A stretch of DNA of 64,000 nt from Bacteroidota bacterium (GTDB lineage Bacteria > Bacteroidota > Bacteroidia > Chitinophagales > Saprospiraceae), in the NCBI GenBank assembly GCA_029557915.1, contig JAKQHS010000030.1, positions 186,001 through 250,000 of the forward strand. Direction: 5' to 3'. Made by a program: the position numbers and the translations under genes. Positions 53,290 to 61,343 of the stretch are shown piece by piece. The number at the start of each line of letters is the position of its first letter. The first letter of the stretch is position 1. A model generated the notes under the pieces. That model worked only from the letters and a program-made list of their open reading frames with translations. It did not search any database and was not told the DNA's origin.

Positions 53290-55734
53290 ATGATCCGTAT
53301 CCTCAACCACAACCACAACCTCAACCTCAACCTCAACCTCAACCTTAACCTTAACCTTAACCTCATCCTCATCCTTAACCTCCTCTTCCTCCTATCCTTT
53401 ACTTCTCCCGCTTTCACCCAAAACACCCTCAGCCCGCTGACCATCGAAAAGATCATGCGCGACCCCAGGTGGATCGGAACCTCCCCCACCAATATCCGCT
53501 GGAGTCCTGACAGCCGTTTTATCTATTTCCACTGGAACCCCGGCGCGGGTCCCGTGGACTCTCTGTACCGCTATTCCCTATCGGAATCGAAGTTGGAAAA
53601 AGTGGATGAAAGATCGGCGGCGCAATTAGTCACTGCGGATGAAATCAGCTATACCAGTGATCGCAGCGCCTGGACCTGGTCCCAAAGAGGCAATGTCTAT
53701 TACCAGTCCGATTCGATGGCCCAGCCGGTAAAAATCACCCATACCCTCGGCCGGGAATGGAATCCCCGTTTTTCGTTTAATGACCGGAAAATTGTATTTA
53801 CCCTGGATGACAATTTGTATAGCTGGGAGATCGCATCCGGCTCGCTGAGCCAACTTACCCATTTTATTAAAAGCGCCGCTCCGCGGGAATCGCGGCCCAG
53901 CCAGCAGGAGGCCTGGTTGAAAAATGACCAGTTGCGGGAGTTTGAGATCCTCCGCCAACGCCGGGAAAGACAGGACAGTCTGCAATCCTTAAATAAAAGG
54001 CTTGAAGCTTCTGATCTCATCAAACCCATCTACCTCGGAGATAAGAACCTGGGCGGACTCCAGATCAGTCCCGACGGGCGTTTTGTATTTTATGTGTTGT
54101 CCAGGGTCAACCGGGCCAAGGCCACCGTGGTTCCGTCTTTTGTCACGGAAAGCGGCTTTACCGACAACCTTCCTGCCCGTGCCAAAGTGGGGGATCCCGC
54201 CGATCCACAGGAACTCATGATCCTGGACTTGCACCGGGATTCCACCTATGGGGTTTCCGTCAAAAACCTTTCGGGCATAAAAGATATCCCAACTTTTATA
54301 GGTGAATACCTGGAACTGATGAAGTCCTATCAGAAAGATTCCGCGGAAAGGGCTTTGCGTTTTTCAAACCTTCAGTGGTCGCCGGAGGGCCGGAAGGCCG
54401 TCGTGGATATCCGGGCCCAGGATAATAAAGACCGCTGGATTTGCAGCCTTGACCCAGCCACGGGGAGACTGAGCCTGCTGGACCGTCAGCATGACGAGGC
54501 CTGGATCGGGGGTCCCGGCATCGGGGGCGGTTTTGGCGGTGGCAACTCCGGTTGGCTGAATGAAGAAGAATTCTGGTTTCAAAGTGAACGGACCGGCTAT
54601 TCCCATCTTTACAAAATCCATATTTCCAGCCTGGCCATGACCCCGCTCACCATGGGCAATTTCGAAATTCTGAGAGCGACCTTGTCCCCCGACCGAAATC
54701 TTTTTACCCTTACGACCAATGAAGTTCATCCCGGCGAACAACAGGTATACCATCTCCCGGTCCAGGGCGGCCAGGCTCTCAGGATCACCCATAAGACCGG
54801 AGGACACCAGGCTTTTCCTTCCCCGGACGGCAAACATCTGGCCTTTCTCTATTCATACAGCAACATTCCCTGGGAATTGTACGTGCAGGAAAACAAACCA
54901 GACGCCCCCCCGAAACAAATCACGGATAAAGCCTCCAGCCCTGAATTTAAAACCTATTCCTGGCGCATTCCCGAAGGAATCACCTTCACTGCGAGGGATG
55001 AGGCCCAAGTCCATGCCCGGCTCTACCGACCGGCCAAAAAAACAAATAATAAAGCCGCTGTGATCTTCGTACACGGAGCCGGCTATCTGCAAAACGCCCA
55101 TCGATGGTGGTCCAGTTATTTCCGGGAATACCTCTTCCACAACCTGCTTGCGGACCAGGGGTATACCGTGTTGGACATGGATTATCGCGGAAGCGCAGGA
55201 TATGGTCGCGACTGGCGCACCGGTATATACCGCCACATGGGAGGCAAGGACCTGACCGATCATGTGGACGGGGCCAGGTATCTCGCGGAGCAGCATGGGG
55301 TAAATCCGAAAAAAATCGGGATTTATGGAGGCTCCTACGGCGGATTCATTACCCTGATGGGCCTGTTCACCACCCCTGACGTTTTTGCGGCAGGCGCCGC
55401 CCTCCGCCCTGTGACGGACTGGGCCCAATACAATCATGGTTATACTTCAAACATTCTCAACGAACCCTTCACGGACAGCCTGGCCTACCGCAGGTCTTCG
55501 CCGTTTTATTACGCGGAGGGGCTTAAAAACCCGCTGCTCATCTGCCACGGGATGGTCGACGTCAATGTGCATTACCAGGATGCGGTGAAACTGGCCCAGC
55601 GCCTGATCGAACTAAAAAAAGAAAACTGGGAGCTTGCTTCCTACCCCATGGAAGACCACGGTTTCGTGGAGCCGACGAGCTGGATGGATGAGTATAAGAG
55701 GATTCTCAACTTGTTTAATAAATGGTTGAGGTGA
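53290..55734 (+). CDS. S9-family (prolyl oligopeptidase / DPP-IV-like) serine peptidase, repeat-encoded signal peptide
   Basis: 814 residues. Catalytic triad: Ser682 in IYGGSYGGF, Asp757 in HGMVDVNVHY and His790 in MEDHGF. The N-terminal two thirds form a beta-propeller of the DPP-IV/WD40 type (WSPDSRFIYF, ISPDGRFVFYV, LSPDRNLFTL repeats), which gates peptide access. The N-terminus is odd: residues 6-31 are encoded by 13 tandem 6-bp units (AACCTC-like, 53305-53382), giving alternating Asn/His and Leu before LLFLLSFTSPAFTQ, a plausible signal-peptide end. The next Met (near 53452) would delete the export signal, so 53290 is favoured. Likely periplasmic or secreted. Confidence 0.9.
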   Translation: MIRILNHNHNLNLNLNLNLNLNLNLILILNLLFLLSFTSPAFTQNTLSPLTIEKIMRDPRWIGTSPTNIRWSPDSRFIYFHWNPGAGPVDSLYRYSLSESKLEKVDERSAAQLVTADEISYTSDRSAWTWSQRGNVYYQSDSMAQPVKITHTLGREWNPRFSFNDRKIVFTLDDNLYSWEIASGSLSQLTHFIKSAAPRESRPSQQEAWLKNDQLREFEILRQRRERQDSLQSLNKRLEASDLIKPIYLGDKNLGGLQISPDGRFVFYVLSRVNRAKATVVPSFVTESGFTDNLPARAKVGDPADPQELMILDLHRDSTYGVSVKNLSGIKDIPTFIGEYLELMKSYQKDSAERALRFSNLQWSPEGRKAVVDIRAQDNKDRWICSLDPATGRLSLLDRQHDEAWIGGPGIGGGFGGGNSGWLNEEEFWFQSERTGYSHLYKIHISSLAMTPLTMGNFEILRATLSPDRNLFTLTTNEVHPGEQQVYHLPVQGGQALRITHKTGGHQAFPSPDGKHLAFLYSYSNIPWELYVQENKPDAPPKQITDKASSPEFKTYSWRIPEGITFTARDEAQVHARLYRPAKKTNNKAAVIFVHGAGYLQNAHRWWSSYFREYLFHNLLADQGYTVLDMDYRGSAGYGRDWRTGIYRHMGGKDLTDHVDGARYLAEQHGVNPKKIGIYGGSYGGFITLMGLFTTPDVFAAGAALRPVTDWAQYNHGYTSNILNEPFTDSLAYRRSSPFYYAEGLKNPLLICHGMVDVNVHYQDAVKLAQRLIELKKENWELASYPMEDHGFVEPTSWMDEYKRILNLFNKWLR
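53305..53382. repeat. Hexanucleotide microsatellite inside the S9 peptidase signal peptide
   Basis: Thirteen consecutive 6-bp units: AACCAC twice, AACCTC four times, AACCTT three times, AACCTC, ATCCTC, ATCCTT, AACCTC. Because 6 is a multiple of 3, length changes keep frame but alter the number of Asn-Leu pairs in the n/h-region. Confidence 0.95.
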
Positions 55735-55740
55735 GTTACT

Positions 55741-55788
55741 CAGTTAGCCAGTTTGTCAGTTAGCTAGTTTGTCAGTTTGAAAGTTTGA
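55741..55788. repeat. Octamer tandem array (CAGTTTGT-type) after the S9 peptidase gene
   Basis: Six units of 8 bp: CAGTTAGC, CAGTTTGT, CAGTTAGC, TAGTTTGT, CAGTTTGA, AAGTTTGA, starting 6 bp after the TGA stop codon. This is the only period-8 array; the others are period 7. Confidence 0.85.
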
Positions 55789-55848
55789 AAATCCACTTTC
55801 TATTCCCAGGCAGCCAACCACTAATCACCATCCACCATCCACCATAAA

Positions 55849-56442
55849 ATGCCAAACCCTCATATCGAAATCATCGACAGCCAAATCCTCTCGGACCAAT
55901 GGTATGTATTGAAAAAAATAACCTTTCGCCAGGAAGACCGGCATGGCCATTGGCATACGGTAAGCCGGGAAGCTTATGACCGGGGGAACGGGGCGGTGAT
56001 CCTGCTTTACCATAAAGCAAAAAAAACCGTGGTCCTGACCCGCCAATTCCGGATGCCCACCTATTTAAACGGCAATGACAGCGGCATGCTGATCGAAGCC
56101 TGCGCCGGCCTGCTGGACCATGACGAACCGGAGGACTGCATCCGCAAGGAAACCGAAGAAGAAACCGGATTTGTCGTAAGGGAGGTGCGCAAGATCTTTG
56201 AAGCCTACATGTCGCCGGGCTCGGTCACCGAGGTCCTTCATTTTTTTGTGGCAGAATACGACGATGCCATGAAAAAAACGCAAGGGGGCGGGCTTGCCCG
56301 GGACCATGAACTCATCGAGGTGCTTGAGATCCCTTTTGATCAAAGCCTGGGGATGATCGCGAGCGGTGAAATCCGGGATGCAAAAACCATTCTGTTGCTG
56401 CAATATGCCGCCCTGAATAATTTGTTTGAAAACGATAAATAA
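55849..56442 (+). CDS. Nudix hydrolase, GDP-mannose pyrophosphatase NudK-like
   Basis: 197 residues. A Nudix-box-like stretch is visible (CAGLLDHDEPEDCIRKETEEETGF), with the usual box Arg replaced by Lys. YMSPGSVTEVLHFFVAEYD after the box is the NudK/ADP-ribose pyrophosphatase-type specificity loop. Such enzymes cleave nucleoside-diphosphate sugars to NMP and sugar phosphate, with divalent metals held by the Glu cluster. The gene begins 114 bp after the S9 peptidase and is followed by the DUF1593 gene. Confidence 0.88.
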   Translation: MPNPHIEIIDSQILSDQWYVLKKITFRQEDRHGHWHTVSREAYDRGNGAVILLYHKAKKTVVLTRQFRMPTYLNGNDSGMLIEACAGLLDHDEPEDCIRKETEEETGFVVREVRKIFEAYMSPGSVTEVLHFFVAEYDDAMKKTQGGGLARDHELIEVLEIPFDQSLGMIASGEIRDAKTILLLQYAALNNLFENDK

Positions 56443-56452
56443 ATCCTCTGTC

Positions 56453-57877
56453 ATGAGCGCTGGTTGCAGACTTTTACTTTCACTTTTCCTTTTCATTTTC
56501 GGTGTTCCCCTGGCCCTGCTTGGCGAGAAGGAATCCAAAACCCGGGTGGTGGTGCTTACCGACATCGAAGCCGACCCGGATGACCATCAGTCCCTGATCC
56601 GCCTGTTATTGTATTCCAATCAGCTTAAAGTGGAGGGACTGATCGCCACTACCTCCATTCATCAGAAAAACAGGGTCTCTCCGGAAAGCATTCACGAAGT
56701 CCTGATGGCCTACCAAAAAGTTCAGCCCAACCTGCTCAGGCATGAAAGCGGCTTTCCTTCCTATGCCTACCTGAAATCGAAGGTAAAGAGCGGCTTAGCC
56801 GTTTACGGGATGGAGGGCGTGGGGCCTGGAAGGGATTCGGAAGGCTCGGAATGGATCATCCGGGTGCTTGAAAAACCGGATCCCGGTCCGGTTTGGTTTT
56901 CGGTCTGGGGCGGGCCCAATTGCCTGGCCCAGGCCCTCTGGAAGATCCGCAATACCCGGAAGCCGGAAGAAGCGGTAAAGTTGTACGACAAAATCAGGAT
57001 CTATACTATTTCCGACCAGGATGATTCCGGTCCCTGGATCCGGAATGAATTCAAGAACCTGTTTTTTATCGTGAGCCCGGGATACAATTATTCAAATGCA
57101 AGCTGGACAGGCATTACCAGGGTTTACCCGGGATCGGAGGCGGTCACGACCAACCGGCAATGGCTTGCGGAACATATCCAGCAGGGCCATGGTCCATTGG
57201 GGGCGGCTTATCCGGATGTGGCCTATGGCATGGAGGGGGACACCCCCGCTTTTCTGGGCCTCCTCCCGAATGGGCTCAACGACCCGGAACAGCCGGCTTT
57301 CGGAGGATGGGGAGGGCGGTATGAGCTGAAGATACCGGTGTTCAGGGATTCCAACTCGGGCCCTTTTCGGAGAGAAAACTGGCCCCAGGACCAACCGGAA
57401 ACCAGGCCCATCTGGACCAATGCGGCGGACTCGGTGTATGCCCCATCCGAACAAAAAGGGTATAAAAGCGACCAGGCTACGATCTGGCGATGGAGGACGG
57501 AGTTTCAGCATGATTTCGCGGCGCGGATGGACTGGTGCTTCAAACCCTTTCACCAGGCCAATCACCCTCCCCGTCCCGCACTGGCCCACGCGGACCGGCT
57601 TACCGTGAAATCCGGTGAGCTTTTCCACCTCAATGCCAAAGGCACGGAAGATCCGGACGGGGATTCCATGAGTTTTCTGTGGTTTCAGTATAAGGAAGCG
57701 GGCACCTTTGACGGGTATATCCCTTTCAGGCCGTATTCCCCGAACCTCTATGATCTTCCGGTAAAAGCCCCTGACGTGACCAGTCCACAAACGGTCCATT
57801 TTATACTCAAGGTCACCGATAAAGGCAGCCCGGCCCTGACCCGCTATAAACGGGTGATTGTGACCATTAATCCCTGA
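56453..57877 (+). CDS. DUF1593 / Sde182-type nucleoside-hydrolase-like secreted protein
   Basis: About 474 residues from the ATG at 56453 (MSAGCRLLLSLFLFIFGVPLALLG, signal peptide). A TTG 27 bp upstream lies inside the Nudix gene and is not needed. The N-terminal domain has VVVLTDIEADPDDHQSLIRLLLYSN, an aspartate-rich Ca-site motif like that of nucleoside hydrolases, and continues through VWFSVWGGPNCLAQAL. The last 100 residues (LTVKSGELFHLNAKGTEDPDGDSMSFLW...) form an Ig-like beta-domain as in Sde182 proteins linked to polysaccharide use. Substrate is not known. Confidence 0.85.
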   Translation: MSAGCRLLLSLFLFIFGVPLALLGEKESKTRVVVLTDIEADPDDHQSLIRLLLYSNQLKVEGLIATTSIHQKNRVSPESIHEVLMAYQKVQPNLLRHESGFPSYAYLKSKVKSGLAVYGMEGVGPGRDSEGSEWIIRVLEKPDPGPVWFSVWGGPNCLAQALWKIRNTRKPEEAVKLYDKIRIYTISDQDDSGPWIRNEFKNLFFIVSPGYNYSNASWTGITRVYPGSEAVTTNRQWLAEHIQQGHGPLGAAYPDVAYGMEGDTPAFLGLLPNGLNDPEQPAFGGWGGRYELKIPVFRDSNSGPFRRENWPQDQPETRPIWTNAADSVYAPSEQKGYKSDQATIWRWRTEFQHDFAARMDWCFKPFHQANHPPRPALAHADRLTVKSGELFHLNAKGTEDPDGDSMSFLWFQYKEAGTFDGYIPFRPYSPNLYDLPVKAPDVTSPQTVHFILKVTDKGSPALTRYKRVIVTINP

Positions 57878-57927
57878 AACCGGTAAACCATTTTCGTCCG
57901 GGTTTGTTTATTGATTTATTTTAGCCG

Positions 57928-58548
57928 ATGAAGTATTTCCTGCTGATCATAGCCCTCTTATTAATCCTTATGTTGACAAAAGTTATCCGCCTGAGCACCC
58001 TGATCACCCTGATGAATGTGCCTTTCACCCGCTACGCTTCCGCCCAAAAGCCCCAGGAGGCAAAGGCAGGTACCCAGACCTTGTATGATTTTAAACTAAA
58101 AAAACTGGAAGACGGGTCCGTGCTCGACTTGTCCCGGTACAAAGGCAAAAAAGTAGTCCTGCTCAATGTGGCTTCCGAATGCGGCTACACCCCCCAATAT
58201 GCCGATTGGCAAAAATTTTATGAAGCTTACGGCAAAAAAACAGTGGTGATCGGCATTCCCTCCAATGAATTCGGAGGGCAGGAGCCGGGTTCAAACCAGG
58301 ACATTTCCACCTTTTGCCAGAAAAATTACGGGGTCACCTTCCCTATGGCTGAGAAGGCCGTGGTGAAAGGCGAAGGCAAACATCCGTTGTATCAATGGCT
58401 TACCACCAAATCCCTCAACGGATGGAACGACAAGGAACCCGGTTGGAATTTCTGCAAATACGTCATCAACGAAAAAGGCCAGCTCACCCATTTTTTCGGT
58501 TCCAAGATCTTACCCACGGATTCCGAATTCCTTGAAGCGGTGAAATGA
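57928..58548 (+). CDS. Glutathione peroxidase-family thiol peroxidase with N-terminal anchor
   Basis: 206 residues. A hydrophobic N-terminal segment (FLLIIALLLILMLTKVI) indicates export or a membrane anchor, not usual in cytosolic versions. Core motifs: LLNVASECGYTPQY with Cys85 as the peroxidatic residue, IPSNEFGGQEPGS with the Gln, and PGWNFCKYVIN. It reduces peroxides, more likely with thioredoxin-like partners than with glutathione in Bacteroidota (inference). The stop codon overlaps the first unit of a heptamer array. Confidence 0.92.
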   Translation: MKYFLLIIALLLILMLTKVIRLSTLITLMNVPFTRYASAQKPQEAKAGTQTLYDFKLKKLEDGSVLDLSRYKGKKVVLLNVASECGYTPQYADWQKFYEAYGKKTVVIGIPSNEFGGQEPGSNQDISTFCQKNYGVTFPMAEKAVVKGEGKHPLYQWLTTKSLNGWNDKEPGWNFCKYVINEKGQLTHFFGSKILPTDSEFLEAVK

Positions 58549-58609
58549 GACTCGAGTGGCGAGCAACGAGTGGCGAGCAACGAGTTGCGAGTAGCGAGCA
58601 ACGAGCAGC
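58547..58609. repeat. GAGNNNC heptamer tandem array (9 units) at the glutathione peroxidase stop
   Basis: Nine contiguous 7-bp units: GAGACTC, GAGTGGC, GAGCAAC, GAGTGGC, GAGCAAC, GAGTTGC, GAGTAGC, GAGCAAC, GAGCAGC. The first shares two bases with the TGA stop. The same consensus is seen at 41831, and inverted at 61288. Downstream, 58617-58645 is C/A-rich (CCAACCACCAATCAC) and resembles 55815-55830. Confidence 0.9.
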
Positions 58610-58641
58610 CAGCTTACCCAACACCACCCACCAACCACCAA

Positions 58642-59841
58642 TCACTCATACAAAAGATACTTCTCCCTCACCTTCTTAAAGGCATCCAGGTCCGCTTTCC
58701 AGCTTGCCCTGATTTCTTCCTCCGTTTTTCCGGCTTTGATCTGGGCCATGAGGACATCGTTGCCCGCGAGCCGGTTGAAAAAATTATTGGCGAGGAAAAA
58801 AGGGTCCTTGTCTTTCATATCCGCATAGAATTGGATCAGCCATTTCAGGTTGATCCTTTTCCAGGACATGATCTCCTCAATGGAAAGGTTGCTGAGGTTG
58901 TGCCCGTTACAAAGCTGGTGGAGCAGCTTGGGATTTTTTGCGCCTGGCCTGCTTACCGGGGTGAACTGGTAGTCTCCTTTGCTGTATTTGGGGTGGCCAA
59001 AAATGACAAATGGCGCTTCCGTACCCCTCCCTTCGCTGCAATTGGTCCCCTCGAAAAAACAGATGGAAGGATACAGCAGGGTGGACCTGAGCGAGGGGAT
59101 ATTGGGAGAAGGCCGGACCGGCAAGTCATAAGTCATGGTATGGTCATAATTTGCGCAGGGGATGACTTTTAAAGCGCACTGCGCCCCGTTGGACAACCAT
59201 TTTTCCCCGTTCACCATGAGGGCATATTCCCCGATGGACATGCCATAGACCACGGGTACGGGATGCATGCCGATAAATGATTTGAATTCCGGCCGGAGCA
59301 CCGGGCCATCGACAAAATAACCATTGGGATTGGGCCGGTCCAGAATGATCAGGGGTTTGTTGTTTTCCGCGCAGGCTTCCATGAGCAGGGTCATCGTGGA
59401 GATATAAGTATAGAAGCGCACGCCGATGTCCTGGATATCAAAAACAAGAAGGTCAAGGCCGGCCAGGTCTTCCGGAGCTGGTTTTCTTTTCTCCCCATAG
59501 AGCGAGACCAGGAGAATTCCGGTCCGGGGGTCCGTCGTGGTGGCCACTTTTTCTCCCGCATCCGCTTCGCCCCGGAATCCATGTTCCGGTGAGAAAATTT
59601 TTTCAATCCGGACTCCCTGCTTCAATAGCGTATCGACGAGGTGGACGGCGCCCACCATGGAAGTCTGGTTGACTACCAGGCCCACTTTTTTGCCTTTTAA
59701 TTCCCGGATATAGGATTGAAAGGAATGGGCGGCAGGCAGGGGATTCGAATTTCCTTGCGGAAACCCCTCTCCTTTCCTGGAAGCGCCGCAGGCAATCCAG
59801 ACCAGGGCCAGCAAGAGGCTTAATTTTATGGATGGATTCAT
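58642..59841 (-). CDS. namZ: Exo-beta-N-acetylmuramidase, NamZ/DUF1343 family lipoprotein
   Basis: 399 residues. The hydrophobic start ends at a possible lipid-bearing Cys18 (LVWIAC). DUF1343 signatures: KKVGLVVNQTSMVG, IFSPEHGFRGEADAGEKV, LLVSLYGEKRKP, DLLVFDIQDIGVRFYTYISTM, ILDRPNPNGYFVDGPVL, the MHPVPVVYGMSIGEYA segment and LRSTLLYPSICFFEGTNCSEGRGT. NamZ proteins release N-acetylmuramic acid from the non-reducing ends of peptidoglycan, so a cell-wall salvage role is inferred. It is divergent from the exonuclease gene. Confidence 0.9.
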   Translation of the reverse strand: MNPSIKLSLLLALVWIACGASRKGEGFPQGNSNPLPAAHSFQSYIRELKGKKVGLVVNQTSMVGAVHLVDTLLKQGVRIEKIFSPEHGFRGEADAGEKVATTTDPRTGILLVSLYGEKRKPAPEDLAGLDLLVFDIQDIGVRFYTYISTMTLLMEACAENNKPLIILDRPNPNGYFVDGPVLRPEFKSFIGMHPVPVVYGMSIGEYALMVNGEKWLSNGAQCALKVIPCANYDHTMTYDLPVRPSPNIPSLRSTLLYPSICFFEGTNCSEGRGTEAPFVIFGHPKYSKGDYQFTPVSRPGAKNPKLLHQLCNGHNLSNLSIEEIMSWKRINLKWLIQFYADMKDKDPFFLANNFFNRLAGNDVLMAQIKAGKTEEEIRASWKADLDAFKKVREKYLLYE

Positions 59842-59856
59842 CTGGTTGTATTACGT

Positions 59857-59864
59857 TAATTTTG
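59857..59864 (+). promoter_or_regulatory. Bacteroidota -7 element (TAATTTTG) upstream of the exonuclease-GIY-YIG gene
   Basis: TAATTTTG matches TAnnTTTG exactly, 29 bp before the ATG at 59894, in the 52-bp gap divergent from namZ. No clear -33 TTG at the expected spacing. Confidence 0.4.
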
Positions 59865-59893
59865 AATGCGTAATATAATGCCTTAATTCTAAA

Positions 59894-61288
59894 ATGGAGA
59901 CGAAATACGCGGTCATTGATATTGAAACCACCGGAGGCTTGCCCCAACGGGACCGCATCATCGAGATCGGCATCATCCTTTATGACGGGGAAAAAGAAAC
60001 CGGCCGGTTCGGGAGCCTGATCGACCCCGGCATTTCCATTCCTCCCCAGATCACCCGGTTGACGGGAATCACCACCGAAATGGTATCCGGCCAGCCCAAA
60101 TTTTACGAGGTCGCGAAAGAAATCGTTCAGTTCACCCAGGGGGCGGTCTTTGTAGCCCATAACGTCCGTTTTGATTACAATTTTATCCGGGAAGAATTTT
60201 CCCGCCTGGGGTATACCTATACCCGCAAACAGTTGTGCACAAAAAGACTGGCCAGGCTCAGCCTCCCCGGCCTCGGATCCTACAGTCTCGAATCGTTGAT
60301 CCGCCACCTGGATATCCAGGTGAAACACAGACACCGGGCGCTCGATGACGCCTATGCCGCCTGTGCCGTGATGGATCATGTTTTCCGCCTGGAAGAAAAC
60401 CGCGAAAAAGCCATCGAACTCATCCACCAGGGTGTAAAGGAATCCCGACTCCCCGCCTCCATCAGCCTGGACTACCTGCACAGCCTGCCCGAAGCCTGCG
60501 GAATCTATTATTTCCACAACCGCAGCGGCGACGTGATCTATGTGGGTAAAAGCAAAAACATCAAGGACCGGGTCCTTCAGCATTTTGCCGACCATACCCA
60601 GAAAGCGGTCCACCTTCAACAACAGGTGGACAGCATCACTTACGAGATCACGGGCAGCGAACTTCTGGCCCTCCTGAGGGAAAATGAAGAAATAAAAAAA
60701 ATAAAACCTGAAATCAACCGGGCGCTCCGGAAAAAAGAACTTCCATACGGCATCTATGCCACGGTCGATGAAAAAGGCTTTATCCGTTTTGAAGTCGACA
60801 AAGCCAGGCCTGTAAATGAAAACACGGTTTTGATAAAAAAATTCAGCACCCCGGCCAATGCCAGGGCCTTTCTTTCCGCCGCGGTGGAAAGGTATGGGCT
60901 CTGTCAAAAACTGACCAGCCTTGAACGTTCCGGGGGCTCTTGTTTCCATTACCAGATCGGTAAATGCCGTGGGGCCTGCCAGGGCCTGGAACCACCGGAA
61001 TCCTATAATGAGAGGGCCCTGCTGCTGCAGGAAAAACTGGTCTTTCCCCAAAAAACATTCCTGGTCACCGAATCCGGACGAAGCCAGGGGGAAACGACGG
61101 TTTTATGTTTTCGCCAGGGCATCTGTATCGGTTACCAGTATAAGGATGAATACAGCGGGTCTTTCCTGAGTGAAGAGGACCTGATCCCCTTGCCGGCCGA
61201 TGAGGACACTCCCTCGATCCTGAGGAATTATTTTTCCAAAAATCCGAGGGCGGTGTGGAAGGAGTGGAGGGTGGAGGCTGGAAATTAG
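59894..61288 (+). CDS. DnaQ-like 3'-5' exonuclease fused to a GIY-YIG nuclease
   Basis: 464 residues in two catalytic parts. Residues about 5-165 are a DEDDh exonuclease: VIDIETTGG, VAHNVRFDYNFI and the HRALDDAYAA box. Residues about 190-280 are a UvrC/Cho-type GIY-YIG endonuclease: ACGIYYFHNRSGDVIYVGKSKNIKDRVLQHF. A C-terminal region has CHYQIG/CRGAC-like cysteines (CFHYQIGKCRGACQGLEPPESY), as in UvrC proteins. The pairing suggests incision followed by trimming in DNA repair (inference). The stop codon is embedded in the first unit of a heptamer array. Confidence 0.9.
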   Translation: METKYAVIDIETTGGLPQRDRIIEIGIILYDGEKETGRFGSLIDPGISIPPQITRLTGITTEMVSGQPKFYEVAKEIVQFTQGAVFVAHNVRFDYNFIREEFSRLGYTYTRKQLCTKRLARLSLPGLGSYSLESLIRHLDIQVKHRHRALDDAYAACAVMDHVFRLEENREKAIELIHQGVKESRLPASISLDYLHSLPEACGIYYFHNRSGDVIYVGKSKNIKDRVLQHFADHTQKAVHLQQQVDSITYEITGSELLALLRENEEIKKIKPEINRALRKKELPYGIYATVDEKGFIRFEVDKARPVNENTVLIKKFSTPANARAFLSAAVERYGLCQKLTSLERSGGSCFHYQIGKCRGACQGLEPPESYNERALLLQEKLVFPQKTFLVTESGRSQGETTVLCFRQGICIGYQYKDEYSGSFLSEEDLIPLPADEDTPSILRNYFSKNPRAVWKEWRVEAGN

Positions 61289-61343
61289 AAGCTCGAAGCT
61301 CGAAGCTGGAAGCTCGTAGCTGGTATCTCGTATCTCGTATCTA
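61288..61343. repeat. Heptamer array spanning exactly from one stop codon to the opposite one
   Basis: Eight 7-bp units: GAAGCTC twice, GAAGCTG, GAAGCTC, GTAGCTG, GTATCTC twice, GTATCTA. The reverse complement reads GAGATAC, CAGCTAC, GAGCTTC, i.e. the same GAGNNNC family in inverted orientation. It begins at the last base of the exonuclease TAG and ends on the photolyase stop (61341-61343). Confidence 0.92.

Noticed and set aside
53259-53492. Arg-Leu-repeat protein on the - strand
   Set aside because: It arises from the complement of the hexanucleotide repeat within the S9 peptidase gene.
59603-61051. 482-codon open frame on the - strand
   Set aside because: It is antisense to the exonuclease-GIY-YIG gene and the namZ start; its translation has no recognisable domain and is rich in F/G/D as in other shadows.
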